Shown: positions 1 through 9,315 of the stretch, piece after piece | How positions within the stretch are numbered: the first letter of the stretch is position 1 | Layout of the letters: every line of letters begins with the position of its first letter | Source: DASXKD01 sp963703605 | GTDB taxonomy: Bacteria; Actinomycetota; Actinomycetes; Streptosporangiales; Streptosporangiaceae | Direction of reading: 5' to 3' | Length of the DNA stretch: 64,000 bases | Assembly: GCA_963703605.1 (NCBI GenBank) | Contig: CAVPFC010000032.1 | Coordinates: 56,426-120,425, forward strand | Notes under the pieces: generated by a model | Told to the model about the DNA's origin: nothing | Database searches by the model: none | Seen by the model: the letters and a program-made list of their open reading frames with translations, nothing else | Program-made: the position numbers and the translations under genes

Positions 1-1089
1 GCCGCGCACCGGTCCGGGCTCGGCAACGCCGGCGGGGAGTTCCCGGCCAGCAAGCGCTCGGATGCGATCACCGCCGAGTGCCGGCGGGCGGTCGCGGATC
101 TCGTCGGCGGGAGCGCGGCGGGCGTGATACTCGGGCCGAACATGACCACGCTGACCTACCGGCTCGCCGCCACGCTGTCCCGGGACTGGGGACCGGGCGA
201 CGAGGTGATCGTGTCCCGGCTCGACCACGACGCGAACGTCCGGCCCTGGGTGCAGGCCGCGCGGCGGGCCGCTGCGGTCGTCCGCTGGGCCGAGGTCAGC
301 CTGCCGTCGGGGGAGCTTGACGCCGGGCAGTACGACGCGCTGCTGACCGAGCGGACCCGGCTGGTGGCGGTGACCGCGGCCAGCAACATCATCGGCACCC
401 GGCCGGACGTCGCCGCGATCACCGCGAAGGCCCGGGCAGCCGGGGCGCTCAGCTACGTGGACGGGGTGCACGCCACCCCGCACGGGCCGGCCGACATGAC
501 CGCGCTGGGCGCCGACTTCTACGCCACCAGCGCGTACAAATGGTCCGGCCCGCACATCGGCGCGGTCGTCGCCGATCCCTCGCTGCTCGAGACGCTCCGT
601 CCGGACAAGCTGGTCCCGTCGCCCGACACGGTGCCGGAGCGGTTCGAGCAGGGCACGGCTTCCTTCGCCGACCTCGCCGGGGTCACCGCGGCGGTGGAGC
701 ACCTGGCCGCCCTCGACCCCGCGGCCACGGGAACCAGGCGGGAGCGCCTGGTGGCCTCGATGACCGCTGCCGCGGCGCACGAACAGCGGCTGTTCGCCGT
801 CATGCTGGACGGGCTGGCCGCGATGCGCGGCGTCACCCTTTACGGTAAGGCGCACCGCCGCACCGCCACCGCGTACTTCACCGTCGAGGGCTGGACGCCG
901 GCCCAGGTCGCCGCGCACCTGGCGGAGGCGAGGGTGAACGTCTGGAACGGCCACAACTACGCGTGGGAACTGGCCGGCGCGCTCGGCATCCGGGACAGCG
1001 GCAGCGCGGTGCGGGCCGGGCTGGTCCACTACAACGACCGCTTCGACGTGGACCGGCTGCTCGCCTCCGTCGCCGAGCTGGCCGGCTGA
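1..1089 (+). CDS. Cysteine desulfurase-like PLP enzyme (class V aminotransferase), 5' partial
   Basis: The reading frame is open from the first base of the window, so the N-terminus lies outside; the ATG at 124 is internal. The protein matches fold-type I PLP enzymes of the class V aminotransferase / cysteine-desulfurase-like group: a cofactor-contact stretch YVDGVHATPHGP and the lysine of SAYKWSGPH, which by family position should form the Schiff base with PLP. The HATPHG...SAYKWSGPH arrangement resembles the desulfurase-like subfamily rather than SufS/IscS, so real desulfurase activity is uncertain. It ends in TGA at 1087-1089, about 50 bp before the next gene on the same strand. No Suf or Isc partner genes are nearby. 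Confidence 0.85.
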   Translation, partial: AAHRSGLGNAGGEFPASKRSDAITAECRRAVADLVGGSAAGVILGPNMTTLTYRLAATLSRDWGPGDEVIVSRLDHDANVRPWVQAARRAAAVVRWAEVSLPSGELDAGQYDALLTERTRLVAVTAASNIIGTRPDVAAITAKARAAGALSYVDGVHATPHGPADMTALGADFYATSAYKWSGPHIGAVVADPSLLETLRPDKLVPSPDTVPERFEQGTASFADLAGVTAAVEHLAALDPAATGTRRERLVASMTAAAAHEQRLFAVMLDGLAAMRGVTLYGKAHRRTATAYFTVEGWTPAQVAAHLAEARVNVWNGHNYAWELAGALGIRDSGSAVRAGLVHYNDRFDVDRLLASVAELAG

Positions 1090-1199
1090 TGTGACTGGTG
1101 TTATAGGTTGCCAAGGCTTATTGCCCGGCTTGTCCCATGAACCGGCCTACAGCGCCCCTAACCTGGCATTCTGACTGGATGGAGCACGCTGGCACGGGG

Positions 1200-1590
1200 A
1201 TGATCCACCACATCGAGCTCTGGGTGCCCAACCTCACCCGGGCCGAGGCCAGCTGGGGATGGCTGCTCAGCGAGCTGGGCTACCAGCCGTTCGTGCAGTG
1301 GCCTGAGGGGCAGAGCTGGCAGATGGGTACCGCTTACATCGTCCTTGAGCAATCGCCCGACCGGGTCGCCGGGCGGCACGACCGGTGCCGGCCCGGCATG
1401 AACCACCTGGCGTTCCACGTCGCCTCGAAGCAAGAGGTCGACAAGCTCGTGGACGAGGCGCCGCAGCACGGGTGGCGGCTGTTGTTTCGCAGACCGCCAC
1501 CCGCACGCGGGCGGCATTGATCACTACGCGGCCTACCTGGAGGACCGGGACGGCTACGAGGTCGAGCTCGTGGCGCCGTCCGCGTTATAG
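1200..1590 (+). pseudogene. VOC (glyoxalase/bleomycin-resistance fold) protein, frameshifted
   Basis: The first part (from ATG 1200; upstream in-frame ATGs at 1137 and 1179 are alternatives) reads MIHHIELWVPNLTRAEASWG and continues to MNHLAFHV, the paired beta-alpha-beta pattern of the vicinal oxygen chelate superfamily. Near base 1488 the frame is lost by what looks like one extra base. The other frame continues the fold with GGIDHYAAYLEDRDGYEVEL and stops at 1588-1590. The final Glu of YEVELVAP and the HH of the first strand are the expected metal ligands. Without the frameshift the protein would be about 130 residues, normal for a one-domain VOC protein. The substrate is unknown. The indel may be a sequencing error. 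Confidence 0.7.
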
Positions 1591-1615
1591 AACCGCGCGA
1601 CCGGCTAGCGGCTTG

Positions 1616-4102
1616 TCAGCCGGACCGGACCGTCGCCGAAAGCCGCAGGTCGCGGGAGGAGCGCCCGACCTGCACCGTGAACTCGCCGGCCGGCCAGGCC
1701 CACCGCCCGGTCGCCTCGTCGAACACGGCGAACACGCGGGCCGGCACGCGCAGGGCGACCTCGGCCGCCTCACCCGGTGCCGCCACCGCGCCGCCGAAGG
1801 CCCCGAGCACCCGCACCGGCCGGCCATGGCCGCCCGGCGCGCCGCTCACATAGGCCTGGACCACCTCACGGCCTTGCCGCTGGCCCGTGTTGCGGACGGT
1901 TACCCGCAGCACTAGGTCGTCGCCGGGCGACAGCGTGGTGCCCGCGCCCGCCAGCGTCTCGTAGTCCCAGCTGGTGTAGCCGAGACCATGGCCGAACGGG
2001 AACAGCGGGACCGTCCCCGCCGCGTCGTAGCCGCGGTACCCGATGAGCAGCCCCTCGGCGTAGTCGAGGCGGCCGTCGTGCGGCTGCGCGTGCAGCACCG
2101 GGCAGTCTGCCTCGGCCACCGGCAGGGTGACCGGGAGCCTGCCGCCCGGCTCGGCGTGGCCGAGCAGCACGTCCGCGAGCGCCTCACCCATCGCCTGCCC
2201 GGGCAGCCAGGCGTAAAGCACCGCCGCGACCTGCCCGGCCCAGGGCATGAGCACCGGCATCCCGGCGTTCACCACCACGATCGTCCGCGGGTTCGCCGCG
2301 GCGACCCGGGTGACCAGCTCGTCCTGGCGCCCCGGCAGGACCAGTGTGTCCCGGTCGTAGCCCTCGCTTTCCGAGGTCTCGGCCGAGCCGACCACGACGA
2401 CCGCGACGTCGGCCTCGGCGGCGGCGGCCACCGCCTCGGCCATCAGGGTCTCCTCGTCCGCCGACGGGGTGACGCCCAGCCGCAGGGCCAGCGGCCCCTG
2501 GCAGTGCGCGGCCGGGTGGAACTCCACCCCGATCTCGGCGTCCGTCCCGGCGGTCAGGGTCACCTGCCCCCGGACCTCGCCGGGCCGGGTCATGGTTTCC
2601 ACCGGGTCGGCCGGTACCGGGGTCTCGCCGTCGGCAACGGCGGCCCCGTCCACGGTGATCGTGATCCGGCCCACCCCGGCCGCGCCGATGAGGAATGGAC
2701 CGCTGGTCTCCGGCCGGAAGACGGTTTGCAGGCTGATGACGCCGCTCTCGCCCCAGCCCACGCCCGGCGGGAGGCCGTCCCACCAGGCGAGCGCCGTCGC
2801 GGTGCGGTGCTCGGACAGCTCGCCGTCCGCGGTGTGGAAGTCGAGCCGCACGCCCGGCTCGCCGGTGAGCGGGTCGCTGACCGAGCCCGCCGGTGGCTCA
2901 GGCACGCCCTGCCAGGTCCAGCAGCCCGGGTCCGCGGTGACCGTGGCCTCAGGGCCGAGCGCGGCCCGCAGGGCGCGGGCCGGCGCCGGCTCGGCGGCCG
3001 GGATGACCCGCGCGCTGCCGCCGCCCTGGATCACCGGGTGGACCGCGTTGGGCCCGATCAGGGCGACGCGGCGGATCCCGGCCGGGTCAAGCGGGAGCGC
3101 CGCCCCGTCGTTGTGCAGCAGCACCAACGAGGCGGCCACCGCCCGGCGGAGCAGGGCCGCGGCGACCAGCGTGGGCCGGTCCCCGTTGCCCGGTACCGCG
3201 GTGCCGGCCGCGGGGGCCGCGGCGGAGTCCGGCTCGGTGAGCGCGCCCACCCGGCGGGCGACGCCCAGCACCCTGGCCACCTTGTCGTCCACCATGGCCT
3301 CGGGCACCTGGCCGGCCCGCACCGCCTCGGCCAGGGCCGGGCCCCAGAACCGGTTGGGCCCGGGCATGGCCAGGTCGAGCCCGCCGACCGCGGTGGGCAC
3401 CGTGCTGCGGGTGGCGTCCCAGTCGGAGGTGACCAGGCCGGTGAAGCCCCACTCGCGCTTGAGCACCTCGCCGAGCAGTTCGGCGTGCTCGGTCATCCGG
3501 CTGCCGTTGACCAGGTTGTAGGCGGCCATGACCATGGCCGAGCCGGCTTCCCGGACGGCGGCTTCGAACGGGACCAGGTACAGCTCGTGCAGTACCTGCT
3601 CGGCGATGCGCGCGTCGTAGGTCCACCGCTCGGTTTCGGAATCGTTGCCGACGTAGTGCTTCACCGTGGTCGCCACGCCGGCCGACTGGACGCCGGTCAC
3701 GTAGGCGACCGCGATCCGCGCGGTCAGCTCCGGATCCTCGGAGAAGCACTCGAAGCCCCGCCCGGCCAGCGGGGTCCGCATCAGGTTGATGGTCGGGGCG
3801 AGGAGGATATCCACGCCCTTGCTCCGCGCCTCGGCGCCGAGAGCCGCGGCGAGCTCGCGGACGAGCTCGGGGTCCCAGGTGGCGCCGAGTGCGGACGGGC
3901 AAGGCAGGCAGCTGGAGGGGTTGCTCTCGTCCAGGGTGGTGCCGCGCACCCCGGACGGGCCGTCCGAGGTGACCATCGGGCGCAGCCCTAGAGCGTCGCA
4001 ACCAGGGATCCGCCAGCTGTCCGCACCGGTCAGCAGCCGAACCTTGTCATCAAGGGGGAGCGCAGCCAGCTGGCTGCGCTCCCCAGTCATCTCTGTTGTC
4101 AT
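1616..4102 (-). CDS. Glycoside hydrolase family 3 (beta-glucosidase-like)
   Basis: An 828-residue GH3 enzyme with no signal peptide, so probably cytoplasmic. The N-terminal barrel carries KHYVGND (about 148-154) and the nucleophile motif TSDWDA, with Asp about residue 227. The alpha/beta sandwich follows, with an insert at about 400-540 (FLIGAAGVGRITITVDG) resembling the PA14 domain of longer GH3 enzymes, and a C-terminal fibronectin-III-like domain. The family hydrolyses non-reducing beta-linked glucose, xylose or related residues; the exact substrate cannot be read from sequence. It is the last gene of a minus-strand operon, 4 bp after the solute-binding protein gene, so it probably cleaves the oligosaccharide imported by that transporter. 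Confidence 0.9.
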   Translation of the reverse strand: MTTEMTGERSQLAALPLDDKVRLLTGADSWRIPGCDALGLRPMVTSDGPSGVRGTTLDESNPSSCLPCPSALGATWDPELVRELAAALGAEARSKGVDILLAPTINLMRTPLAGRGFECFSEDPELTARIAVAYVTGVQSAGVATTVKHYVGNDSETERWTYDARIAEQVLHELYLVPFEAAVREAGSAMVMAAYNLVNGSRMTEHAELLGEVLKREWGFTGLVTSDWDATRSTVPTAVGGLDLAMPGPNRFWGPALAEAVRAGQVPEAMVDDKVARVLGVARRVGALTEPDSAAAPAAGTAVPGNGDRPTLVAAALLRRAVAASLVLLHNDGAALPLDPAGIRRVALIGPNAVHPVIQGGGSARVIPAAEPAPARALRAALGPEATVTADPGCWTWQGVPEPPAGSVSDPLTGEPGVRLDFHTADGELSEHRTATALAWWDGLPPGVGWGESGVISLQTVFRPETSGPFLIGAAGVGRITITVDGAAVADGETPVPADPVETMTRPGEVRGQVTLTAGTDAEIGVEFHPAAHCQGPLALRLGVTPSADEETLMAEAVAAAAEADVAVVVVGSAETSESEGYDRDTLVLPGRQDELVTRVAAANPRTIVVVNAGMPVLMPWAGQVAAVLYAWLPGQAMGEALADVLLGHAEPGGRLPVTLPVAEADCPVLHAQPHDGRLDYAEGLLIGYRGYDAAGTVPLFPFGHGLGYTSWDYETLAGAGTTLSPGDDLVLRVTVRNTGQRQGREVVQAYVSGAPGGHGRPVRVLGAFGGAVAAPGEAAEVALRVPARVFAVFDEATGRWAWPAGEFTVQVGRSSRDLRLSATVRSG

Positions 4103-4106
4103 CTGG

Positions 4107-5807
4107 TCAGGAACTCGGCTGCAGGTGAGTCACCGTGTACTCCAGGTACGGAGTGTTCGGCGAGGGTGGCATGTACGGGTTGCTGGACGACGGCCACCCG
4201 GTGTAGTTGCGGGTCGAGACCTCGCTCCACGCACCGCCGTAAAGCAGCGGAACCACCGGCGTCTGGGTGGTCATGATCTGCTCCATCTTGGTGATCGCCG
4301 CGTCCTGGACGGAGGCGTTCGGGGAGCTGGAGAACTGGGCGATCGCCGCCTGCGCGGCCGGGTCGCTGAACCGGCCGAAGTCGCCGCCGGCCGTCTTGCC
4401 GAGCGGCGCGGTCAGCGAGCTGTCCATCCACTCGTCGAGGAACTCGAACGGGCTCGGGCCCTGGTTGGACCAGTGGATCGTGGTGTCGAACGTGCCGTTG
4501 GCGACGTCGGCGGCCCACACGGTCGGGTTGCCGATGCCGTCCACCTTGACGTTGAAGCCCAGCGCGTTGAGCTGACGGGCGATCAGCTGGTCGTCGGTGT
4601 AGTAGTCGCTGTAGGGAACCGGGTCGGATATCGAGAAGCTGATCGTCTTGCCGTTCTTGGTCCACTTGCCGCCGGCCTTCTTGTAACCGTCGGCCGTGAG
4701 GATCGAGGCGACCTTCGACGCGGACCCGGTCGGTGGCAGGTTGTTGGCCAGGCTGGGGGACAGGAAGCTCTGGTCCACCGGGAGCATCAGGCCGCTGGTG
4801 GAGGAGACCGGCGGCTCGTAGCCGGTTTCGCCCTGGATGGACAGCTGCTGCCGGTTGATGCCGTAGCTGATGGCCTGGCGCACCGCGGCGTCGCTCAGCG
4901 GCGCCTTCTGGTCGTTGACGAACAGCGACACCACGTTGTTGTCGGCGAAGTACGGCGCGCTGGACAGCCAGGTGTGGTTTGCCGTGCTCTTGGACAGGAA
5001 GTTGCCCTGGATGTCGCTGACGTAGTTGCCCGCCCAGTCGATCTGGCCGCTGGAGATCGGCGGGACCAGGTTGGCGTTGGTGTTGTAGGAGGGGAAGTCG
5101 ATCTCCGGCACGTGCAGCGAGCTCTTGGCCCGGTAGTCCGGGTTGACCTTGAGCGTGTAACCCTGCGGGGTGAAGTGGTCGAGCATGTACGGGCCGGTGC
5201 CGACCGGGTTGGGGTCGGTGTAGGTGACCGGGTTGCTCACCTTGGACCAGATGTGCTGCGGCTCGATGTACACCTCGCCGATCAGGTACAGGTTGGCGTA
5301 CTCGGGCTTGGCGAAGTTGAGCGTCACCGAGGTCGGGCTGGTGGCCGTGGCGCTGGTCACGGTCGGGGCGCCCGAGGTGTACAGCGCCGGGTGGGACTTG
5401 ATCATGTTGAACGTGAACGCGACGTCGCTGGCGGTGAAGGCCTTGCCGTCGCTCCACTTCACCCCGGAGCGGATCGGGACGGTGAGCGTCTTGCCGCCGT
5501 TGGACCAGGCCGGCTGCCCCGCGGCGAGGACCGGGACGGGCGCCTCGGTCGGCCTGACGTTGTTGAAGATGTAAAGCGGCTCGTTGTAGAGCGCGGTGGA
5601 GTTGGTGATGTAGCTGGTGGCGGTCGATGACAGCGGGTTGAAGTTGTCGGTCATCGGCGCCAGGGGGGTGCTCTCGATGACCAGTGTCTTACCGGTTGTG
5701 GTCGTGCTCTTCTTGCTGGGGCTGGAGGAGGAAGAGCCTCCGCAAGCCGCGACGCCAAGGGCGAGGACGCTCAATGCGGCCACGCTCTTCAGGATTGTTC
5801 GCATCAT
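4107..5807 (-). CDS. ABC transporter substrate-binding lipoprotein, peptide/oligosaccharide (SBP_bac_5) family
   Basis: A 566-residue extracytoplasmic binding protein. The start MMRTILKSVAALSVLALGVAA followed by CGG is a lipoprotein signal with lipobox Cys at about 22, then a Ser/Lys/Thr linker. The body has the family-5 signature GVKWSDGKAFTASDVAFTFN (about 115-134) and the long two-lobe architecture of DppA/OppA proteins. Members bind peptides, nickel or oligosaccharides. The LacI regulator and the GH3 gene in the same operon favour an oligosaccharide or glycoside ligand. A 189-bp gap separates it from the upstream ATPase gene, leaving room for an internal promoter or RNA-processing site to give higher expression; this is inference. 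Confidence 0.92.
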   Translation of the reverse strand: MMRTILKSVAALSVLALGVAACGGSSSSSPSKKSTTTTGKTLVIESTPLAPMTDNFNPLSSTATSYITNSTALYNEPLYIFNNVRPTEAPVPVLAAGQPAWSNGGKTLTVPIRSGVKWSDGKAFTASDVAFTFNMIKSHPALYTSGAPTVTSATATSPTSVTLNFAKPEYANLYLIGEVYIEPQHIWSKVSNPVTYTDPNPVGTGPYMLDHFTPQGYTLKVNPDYRAKSSLHVPEIDFPSYNTNANLVPPISSGQIDWAGNYVSDIQGNFLSKSTANHTWLSSAPYFADNNVVSLFVNDQKAPLSDAAVRQAISYGINRQQLSIQGETGYEPPVSSTSGLMLPVDQSFLSPSLANNLPPTGSASKVASILTADGYKKAGGKWTKNGKTISFSISDPVPYSDYYTDDQLIARQLNALGFNVKVDGIGNPTVWAADVANGTFDTTIHWSNQGPSPFEFLDEWMDSSLTAPLGKTAGGDFGRFSDPAAQAAIAQFSSSPNASVQDAAITKMEQIMTTQTPVVPLLYGGAWSEVSTRNYTGWPSSSNPYMPPSPNTPYLEYTVTHLQPSS

Positions 5808-5996
5808 TGCTTAAACTCCGTTGTGCCCGGCCGGCTCTTCGCCGGCCTTGTTGTGGCGACCGTGTCGGGGTCAGTTATCAGTGGGGGCGGAACGGGTTGG
5901 CCGGGCACCCGACCTCGGGGCGGCCTTCGTCCGCTTCGTGCTGCGGTGCGGCAGTGGCGCCATGGAGGGGCGCCGGCTAGCCGGTATCCCGGTGCA

Positions 5997-7169
5997 TCAT
6001 GGCTCCTTTCCGGGGGCAGGGGCGGACGGAGACGGGACCAGGCCATCGGCCCGCCCGGCCAGCGGGACAGACTCGGCCGTGGAGAGGCCGGCCGCGTGCA
6101 GCCAGCAGGCGCTGTGATGGCCGGCGGCGACCTCGAAGGCTGGCGGCATGCGCTCGGCGCAGACCGCCATCGCGTGCGGGCAGCGTGGGTGGAAGCGGCA
6201 GCCGCTCGGCGGCGTCACCAGGCTTGGCGGTGCGCCGCGCGCCGCCAGCGGTGGCGGCGTGGCCCGGTCAGGGTCGGGCGCCGCCGACAGCAGCAGGGTG
6301 GTGTACGGGTGGGCGGGCTCGTCGGTGACCGTGGCCGCCGGGCCGGTCTCGGCCACCTGGCCGGCGTACATCACCATGATCGAGTCGGCGAGGTAGCGGG
6401 CCGAGGCGATGTCGTGCGTGATGTACAGGATCGAGAGCTGGTCGTCGGTGCGCAGGCCGGCCAGGAGGTTGAGCACACCAAGCCGGATCGAGACGTCGAG
6501 CATCGAGACCGGCTCGTCGGCCAGCAGGATCCTCGGCCGCACCGCCAGCGCCCGGGCGATCGCGACCCGCTGCCGCTGGCCTCCGGACAGCTCGTGCGGG
6601 TACTTGTGCAGGTACTGGTCCGGTGGGGTCAGCGCCACCCGCTGGAGCAGGGCGCCGATCGCCTGGTCCAGTTCGGGGCCGCGGCTGGCCATGCGGTGCA
6701 CGAGCAACGGCCGCGACAGGTGGTAGTAGACGTCGTGGATGGGGTTGAGCGAGGAGAACGGGTCCTGGAGGACCATTTGCACCTCGCGGGCGTAGGCCCG
6801 CCTGTCCCGGGCGGAGGCCGGCACCGGGTGGCCGTCGAGCAGGATCTGGCCCGAGGTGGGCACGATGAGCCTGGCCAGCATCCGGGCGAGGGTGGACTTG
6901 CCGGATCCGCTCTCGCCCACCACCGCGGTGATGCCGCCCGCTGGCAGCGACACCGAGACCTGCTCGACCGCGTGCACCACCGCCCGCTGGCGGGGCCGCC
7001 GCGGCTCGGCCCGGCTGGCCCGCCTCCGGCGGTGCACGATGAAGTGCTTGGTGAGCTCCCTGGCCTCCAGCAGCGGGGCCTGCGCGGCGGTACCCGCGGT
7101 GGTGCTCGCGGCGGTGCCCGCGTCCGCGGGCTCGGGGGCGGTGGCGTCCGGGGCGGCGGGTTCGGTCAT
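5997..7169 (-). CDS. Oligopeptide/oligosaccharide ABC transporter ATP-binding protein (DppF/OppF type)
   Basis: A 390-residue ATPase from ATG 7169, chosen because it overlaps the upstream stop (ATGA, 7166-7169); the frame is open further upstream but that part is low-complexity shadow. Walker A is GESGSGKST, the signature is LSGGQRQRVAIARAL, Walker B is ILLADEP. A C-terminal oligopeptide-transporter extension contains GCRFHPRCPHAMAVC, the Cys-rich motif of this family. It pairs with the ATPase at 7166-8254 and the two permeases to form a Dpp-type importer. The N-terminal ~30 residues are Ala/Thr/Pro-rich and unlikely to be structured. Confidence 0.92.
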   Translation of the reverse strand: MTEPAAPDATAPEPADAGTAASTTAGTAAQAPLLEARELTKHFIVHRRRRASRAEPRRPRQRAVVHAVEQVSVSLPAGGITAVVGESGSGKSTLARMLARLIVPTSGQILLDGHPVPASARDRRAYAREVQMVLQDPFSSLNPIHDVYYHLSRPLLVHRMASRGPELDQAIGALLQRVALTPPDQYLHKYPHELSGGQRQRVAIARALAVRPRILLADEPVSMLDVSIRLGVLNLLAGLRTDDQLSILYITHDIASARYLADSIMVMYAGQVAETGPAATVTDEPAHPYTTLLLSAAPDPDRATPPPLAARGAPPSLVTPPSGCRFHPRCPHAMAVCAERMPPAFEVAAGHHSACWLHAAGLSTAESVPLAGRADGLVPSPSAPAPGKEP

Positions 7170-8254
7170 AGCTGGCTCCCGGCGGTCTGCGCCGCGCTCC
7201 CGGCGGCCCGCGCCGCGGCGGCGTCGCCGTAACCTGGCTCCGCCGCGGCGAGTTCGGGTGGTGTGGGCGTGACGCCGTCCTGCAACCAGCAGGCGGCCTG
7301 CCGCCCGCCGGCGCCGTCCAGGCGCAGCAGCGGCGGGGACTCGGTCCGGCAGCGTTCCATCACGTACCGGCACCGGGGGTGGAACACGCAGCCGGACGGC
7401 AGCGCCCGCAGGTCAGGCGGCGAGCCCGGGATACCGGTCATCTGCCGGTGCGGGCCGTGCATCGGCGGGAACGAGCTGAGCAGCCCCAGGCTGTAGGGGT
7501 GGCGCGGGGCGCTGAACAGGCCGCGCGCGCTGGCCCGTTCGACCAGCCGGCCCGCGTACATGACCGCGATCGAGTCGGCCACCTCCACGAGCAGCGACAG
7601 ATCGTGGGTGATGAACAGGACGGCGAAGTCAAGCCGTTCCCGCAGCGCCGTCAGCTCTTCGAGAATCTCCCGCTGGGTGACCACGTCCAGCGCGGTGGTC
7701 GGCTCGTCCATGATGATGAGGCGCGGCTCCAGGGCCAGCGCCATGGCGATCATGACCCGCTGCCGCATCCCGCCGGACAGCTCGTGCGGGTAGCTGGCCA
7801 GCCGGTCGGCGGGGATGCCGACCATGGTCACCAGCTCGGCCGCCCGGTCCCGCTCGGCCGCCTTGCTCATGCCCGGCCGGTGCGCCCGGAGCACGTCGAT
7901 GAGCTGTGTCCTGACCGGAAACACCGGGTTCAGCGCGTTCATCGCGCTCTGTAGCACCACCGCGATCTGCGACCAGCGCAGCCTGCGCAGTTGCTCCTCG
8001 TCGGCGGTGAGCAGGTCCACGGTCTGTCCCGGCTCCGGGTGGTAGCGCACCTCGCCGCCGGTGATCACGCCGGGGGCGCGCAGCAGCCGGATCGAGGCGT
8101 AGGCCAGCGTGGACTTGCCGCTGCCGCTCTCACCGGCCAGCCCAAGCACCTCGCCGTGATGCACCACCAGGTCGGCCCCGGCCACGGCGTGCACGGCGTC
8201 CGCGCCGAACCCGTAGTCCACGTGCAGCCCCTCGATCTCCAGCAGGGGAGTCAT
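7166..8254 (-). CDS. Oligopeptide/oligosaccharide ABC transporter ATP-binding protein (DppD/OppD type)
   Basis: A 362-residue ATPase starting at ATG 8254 (MTPLLEIEGLHVDYG), which overlaps the stop of the upstream permease gene by four bases. Walker A GESGSGKST, signature LSGGMRQRVMIAMAL, Walker B LIIMDEP and the family C-terminal motif GCVFHPRCRYVMERC are present. It is the first of two non-identical ATPase subunits. ATGA overlaps at both ends indicate translational coupling and balanced subunit synthesis. The transporter belongs to the peptide/opine/nickel uptake family, which includes cello- and manno-oligosaccharide importers; the operon context favours a sugar ligand. Confidence 0.92.
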   Translation of the reverse strand: MTPLLEIEGLHVDYGFGADAVHAVAGADLVVHHGEVLGLAGESGSGKSTLAYASIRLLRAPGVITGGEVRYHPEPGQTVDLLTADEEQLRRLRWSQIAVVLQSAMNALNPVFPVRTQLIDVLRAHRPGMSKAAERDRAAELVTMVGIPADRLASYPHELSGGMRQRVMIAMALALEPRLIIMDEPTTALDVVTQREILEELTALRERLDFAVLFITHDLSLLVEVADSIAVMYAGRLVERASARGLFSAPRHPYSLGLLSSFPPMHGPHRQMTGIPGSPPDLRALPSGCVFHPRCRYVMERCRTESPPLLRLDGAGGRQAACWLQDGVTPTPPELAAAEPGYGDAAAARAAGSAAQTAGSQL

Positions 8255-9312
8255 CGTGGGCCCCCTTCCGGTGCGCGCACGACCGGGGTGACGCCCAGCG
8301 TGAACCGGCGGGGCACGGCGGCGGTGCCGGCCGCTCGCCTGGCCCGCCGCCGGGTCAGGCCCGCCGCCCGGAGCCGTGGGTTGATGAACTCGTCGATGCC
8401 GAAGTTGAGCAGCGCCAGCGCGGTGCCCAGAAAGGCCACGGCCAGGCCCGGCGGTATGTACCACCACCACCAGCCGCTGACCTCCGCCTGCTGCTGCTGG
8501 GCCTCGAACAGCATGCCGCCCCAGCTCCAGTGGGTCGGGCTGATCAGCCCGAGGAACGCCATGGCCGTGTAGGTGCCGACGCCGTACAGCACGGTGAACA
8601 GGAACGACGACGCGACGATAGGAGTCAGGTTGGGCAGGATCTCGGAGCCGATGATCCGCCAGGCGCGCTCGCCGGTGATCCGGGCCGATTCCACGTAGTC
8701 CCGGCTGCGCAGGGACAACGTCTGCGCCCGGAGCACCCGGGCCCCCCAGGCCCAGCCGGTTACCGCGATGATCAGCCCGATCAGCAGGTCGTTGCCGCTG
8801 CCCACGGACGGGAGGAAGCCGGCGATCACGATGAGCAGCGGCAGCGCGGGCAGCACCAGGAAGAAGTTGGCCAGCATCGACAGCAGGTCATCGGAGAGCC
8901 CGCCGAGGTACCCCGCGGTCACCCCGAGCAGCACCGACAGGATCGTCGCCACGATGCCGGCCAAAAAGGCGACCAGGAGCGTGCTCCGCCCGCCGGCCAG
9001 CAACTGGGAGAACACGTCCTGCTGGACCTGGGTGGTGCCGAGCCAGTGCGCCGCCGACGGCGGCTGCGGCACGCCGTTGGTGGTGGTCACGCTCGCCGAC
9101 GGATCGTACGGCGCGATCCACGGGCCGATGACCGCGATGACGATGAAGACGATCAGCGTCCCGAGGCCGATAAGGATCTTAGGCGAGCGGGGGAAGCGGA
9201 GCTTGCGGGCGCGGCCGGTTGCGGTTCCCTCCGGCAGCAACGCGGTGGGCTCAGGCGGGGGCAGGTTGCCGGGCGTCTCCGCGGCGGTACCGAATCCGGT
9301 GCTGGCGGACAA
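8251..9312 (-). CDS. ABC transporter permease (DppC/OppC type)
   Basis: A 353-residue membrane protein. After a ~45-residue Pro-rich cytoplasmic N-terminus there is a first membrane helix (ILIGLGTLIVFIVIAVIG), the DppC-type periplasmic segment (PYDPSASVTTTNG...HWLGTTQVQQDVFSQLL), then about five further helices. The EAA-loop region follows the pattern ESARITGERAWRIIGSEILP. The extended C-terminus after the last helix (INPRLRAAGLTRRRARR) is basic. It lies 3 bp downstream of the partner permease and overlaps the next ATPase gene by 4 bp, so it is part of the same operon. Confidence 0.92.
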   Translation of the reverse strand: MSASTGFGTAAETPGNLPPPEPTALLPEGTATGRARKLRFPRSPKILIGLGTLIVFIVIAVIGPWIAPYDPSASVTTTNGVPQPPSAAHWLGTTQVQQDVFSQLLAGGRSTLLVAFLAGIVATILSVLLGVTAGYLGGLSDDLLSMLANFFLVLPALPLLIVIAGFLPSVGSGNDLLIGLIIAVTGWAWGARVLRAQTLSLRSRDYVESARITGERAWRIIGSEILPNLTPIVASSFLFTVLYGVGTYTAMAFLGLISPTHWSWGGMLFEAQQQQAEVSGWWWWYIPPGLAVAFLGTALALLNFGIDEFINPRLRAAGLTRRRARRAAGTAAVPRRFTLGVTPVVRAPEGGPR

Positions 9313-9315
9313 CTG

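Noticed and set aside
78..836. Several long open frames antisense or out of frame to the first gene
   Set aside because: In ~70% GC DNA antisense and shifted frames stay open by codon bias; they show Arg/Ala/Gly-rich nonsense and no family similarity.
1988..3991. 667-codon open frame antisense to the GH3 gene
   Set aside because: Pure shadow of the GH3 coding strand; composition is typical antisense (Gly/Arg/Val/His) with no motifs.
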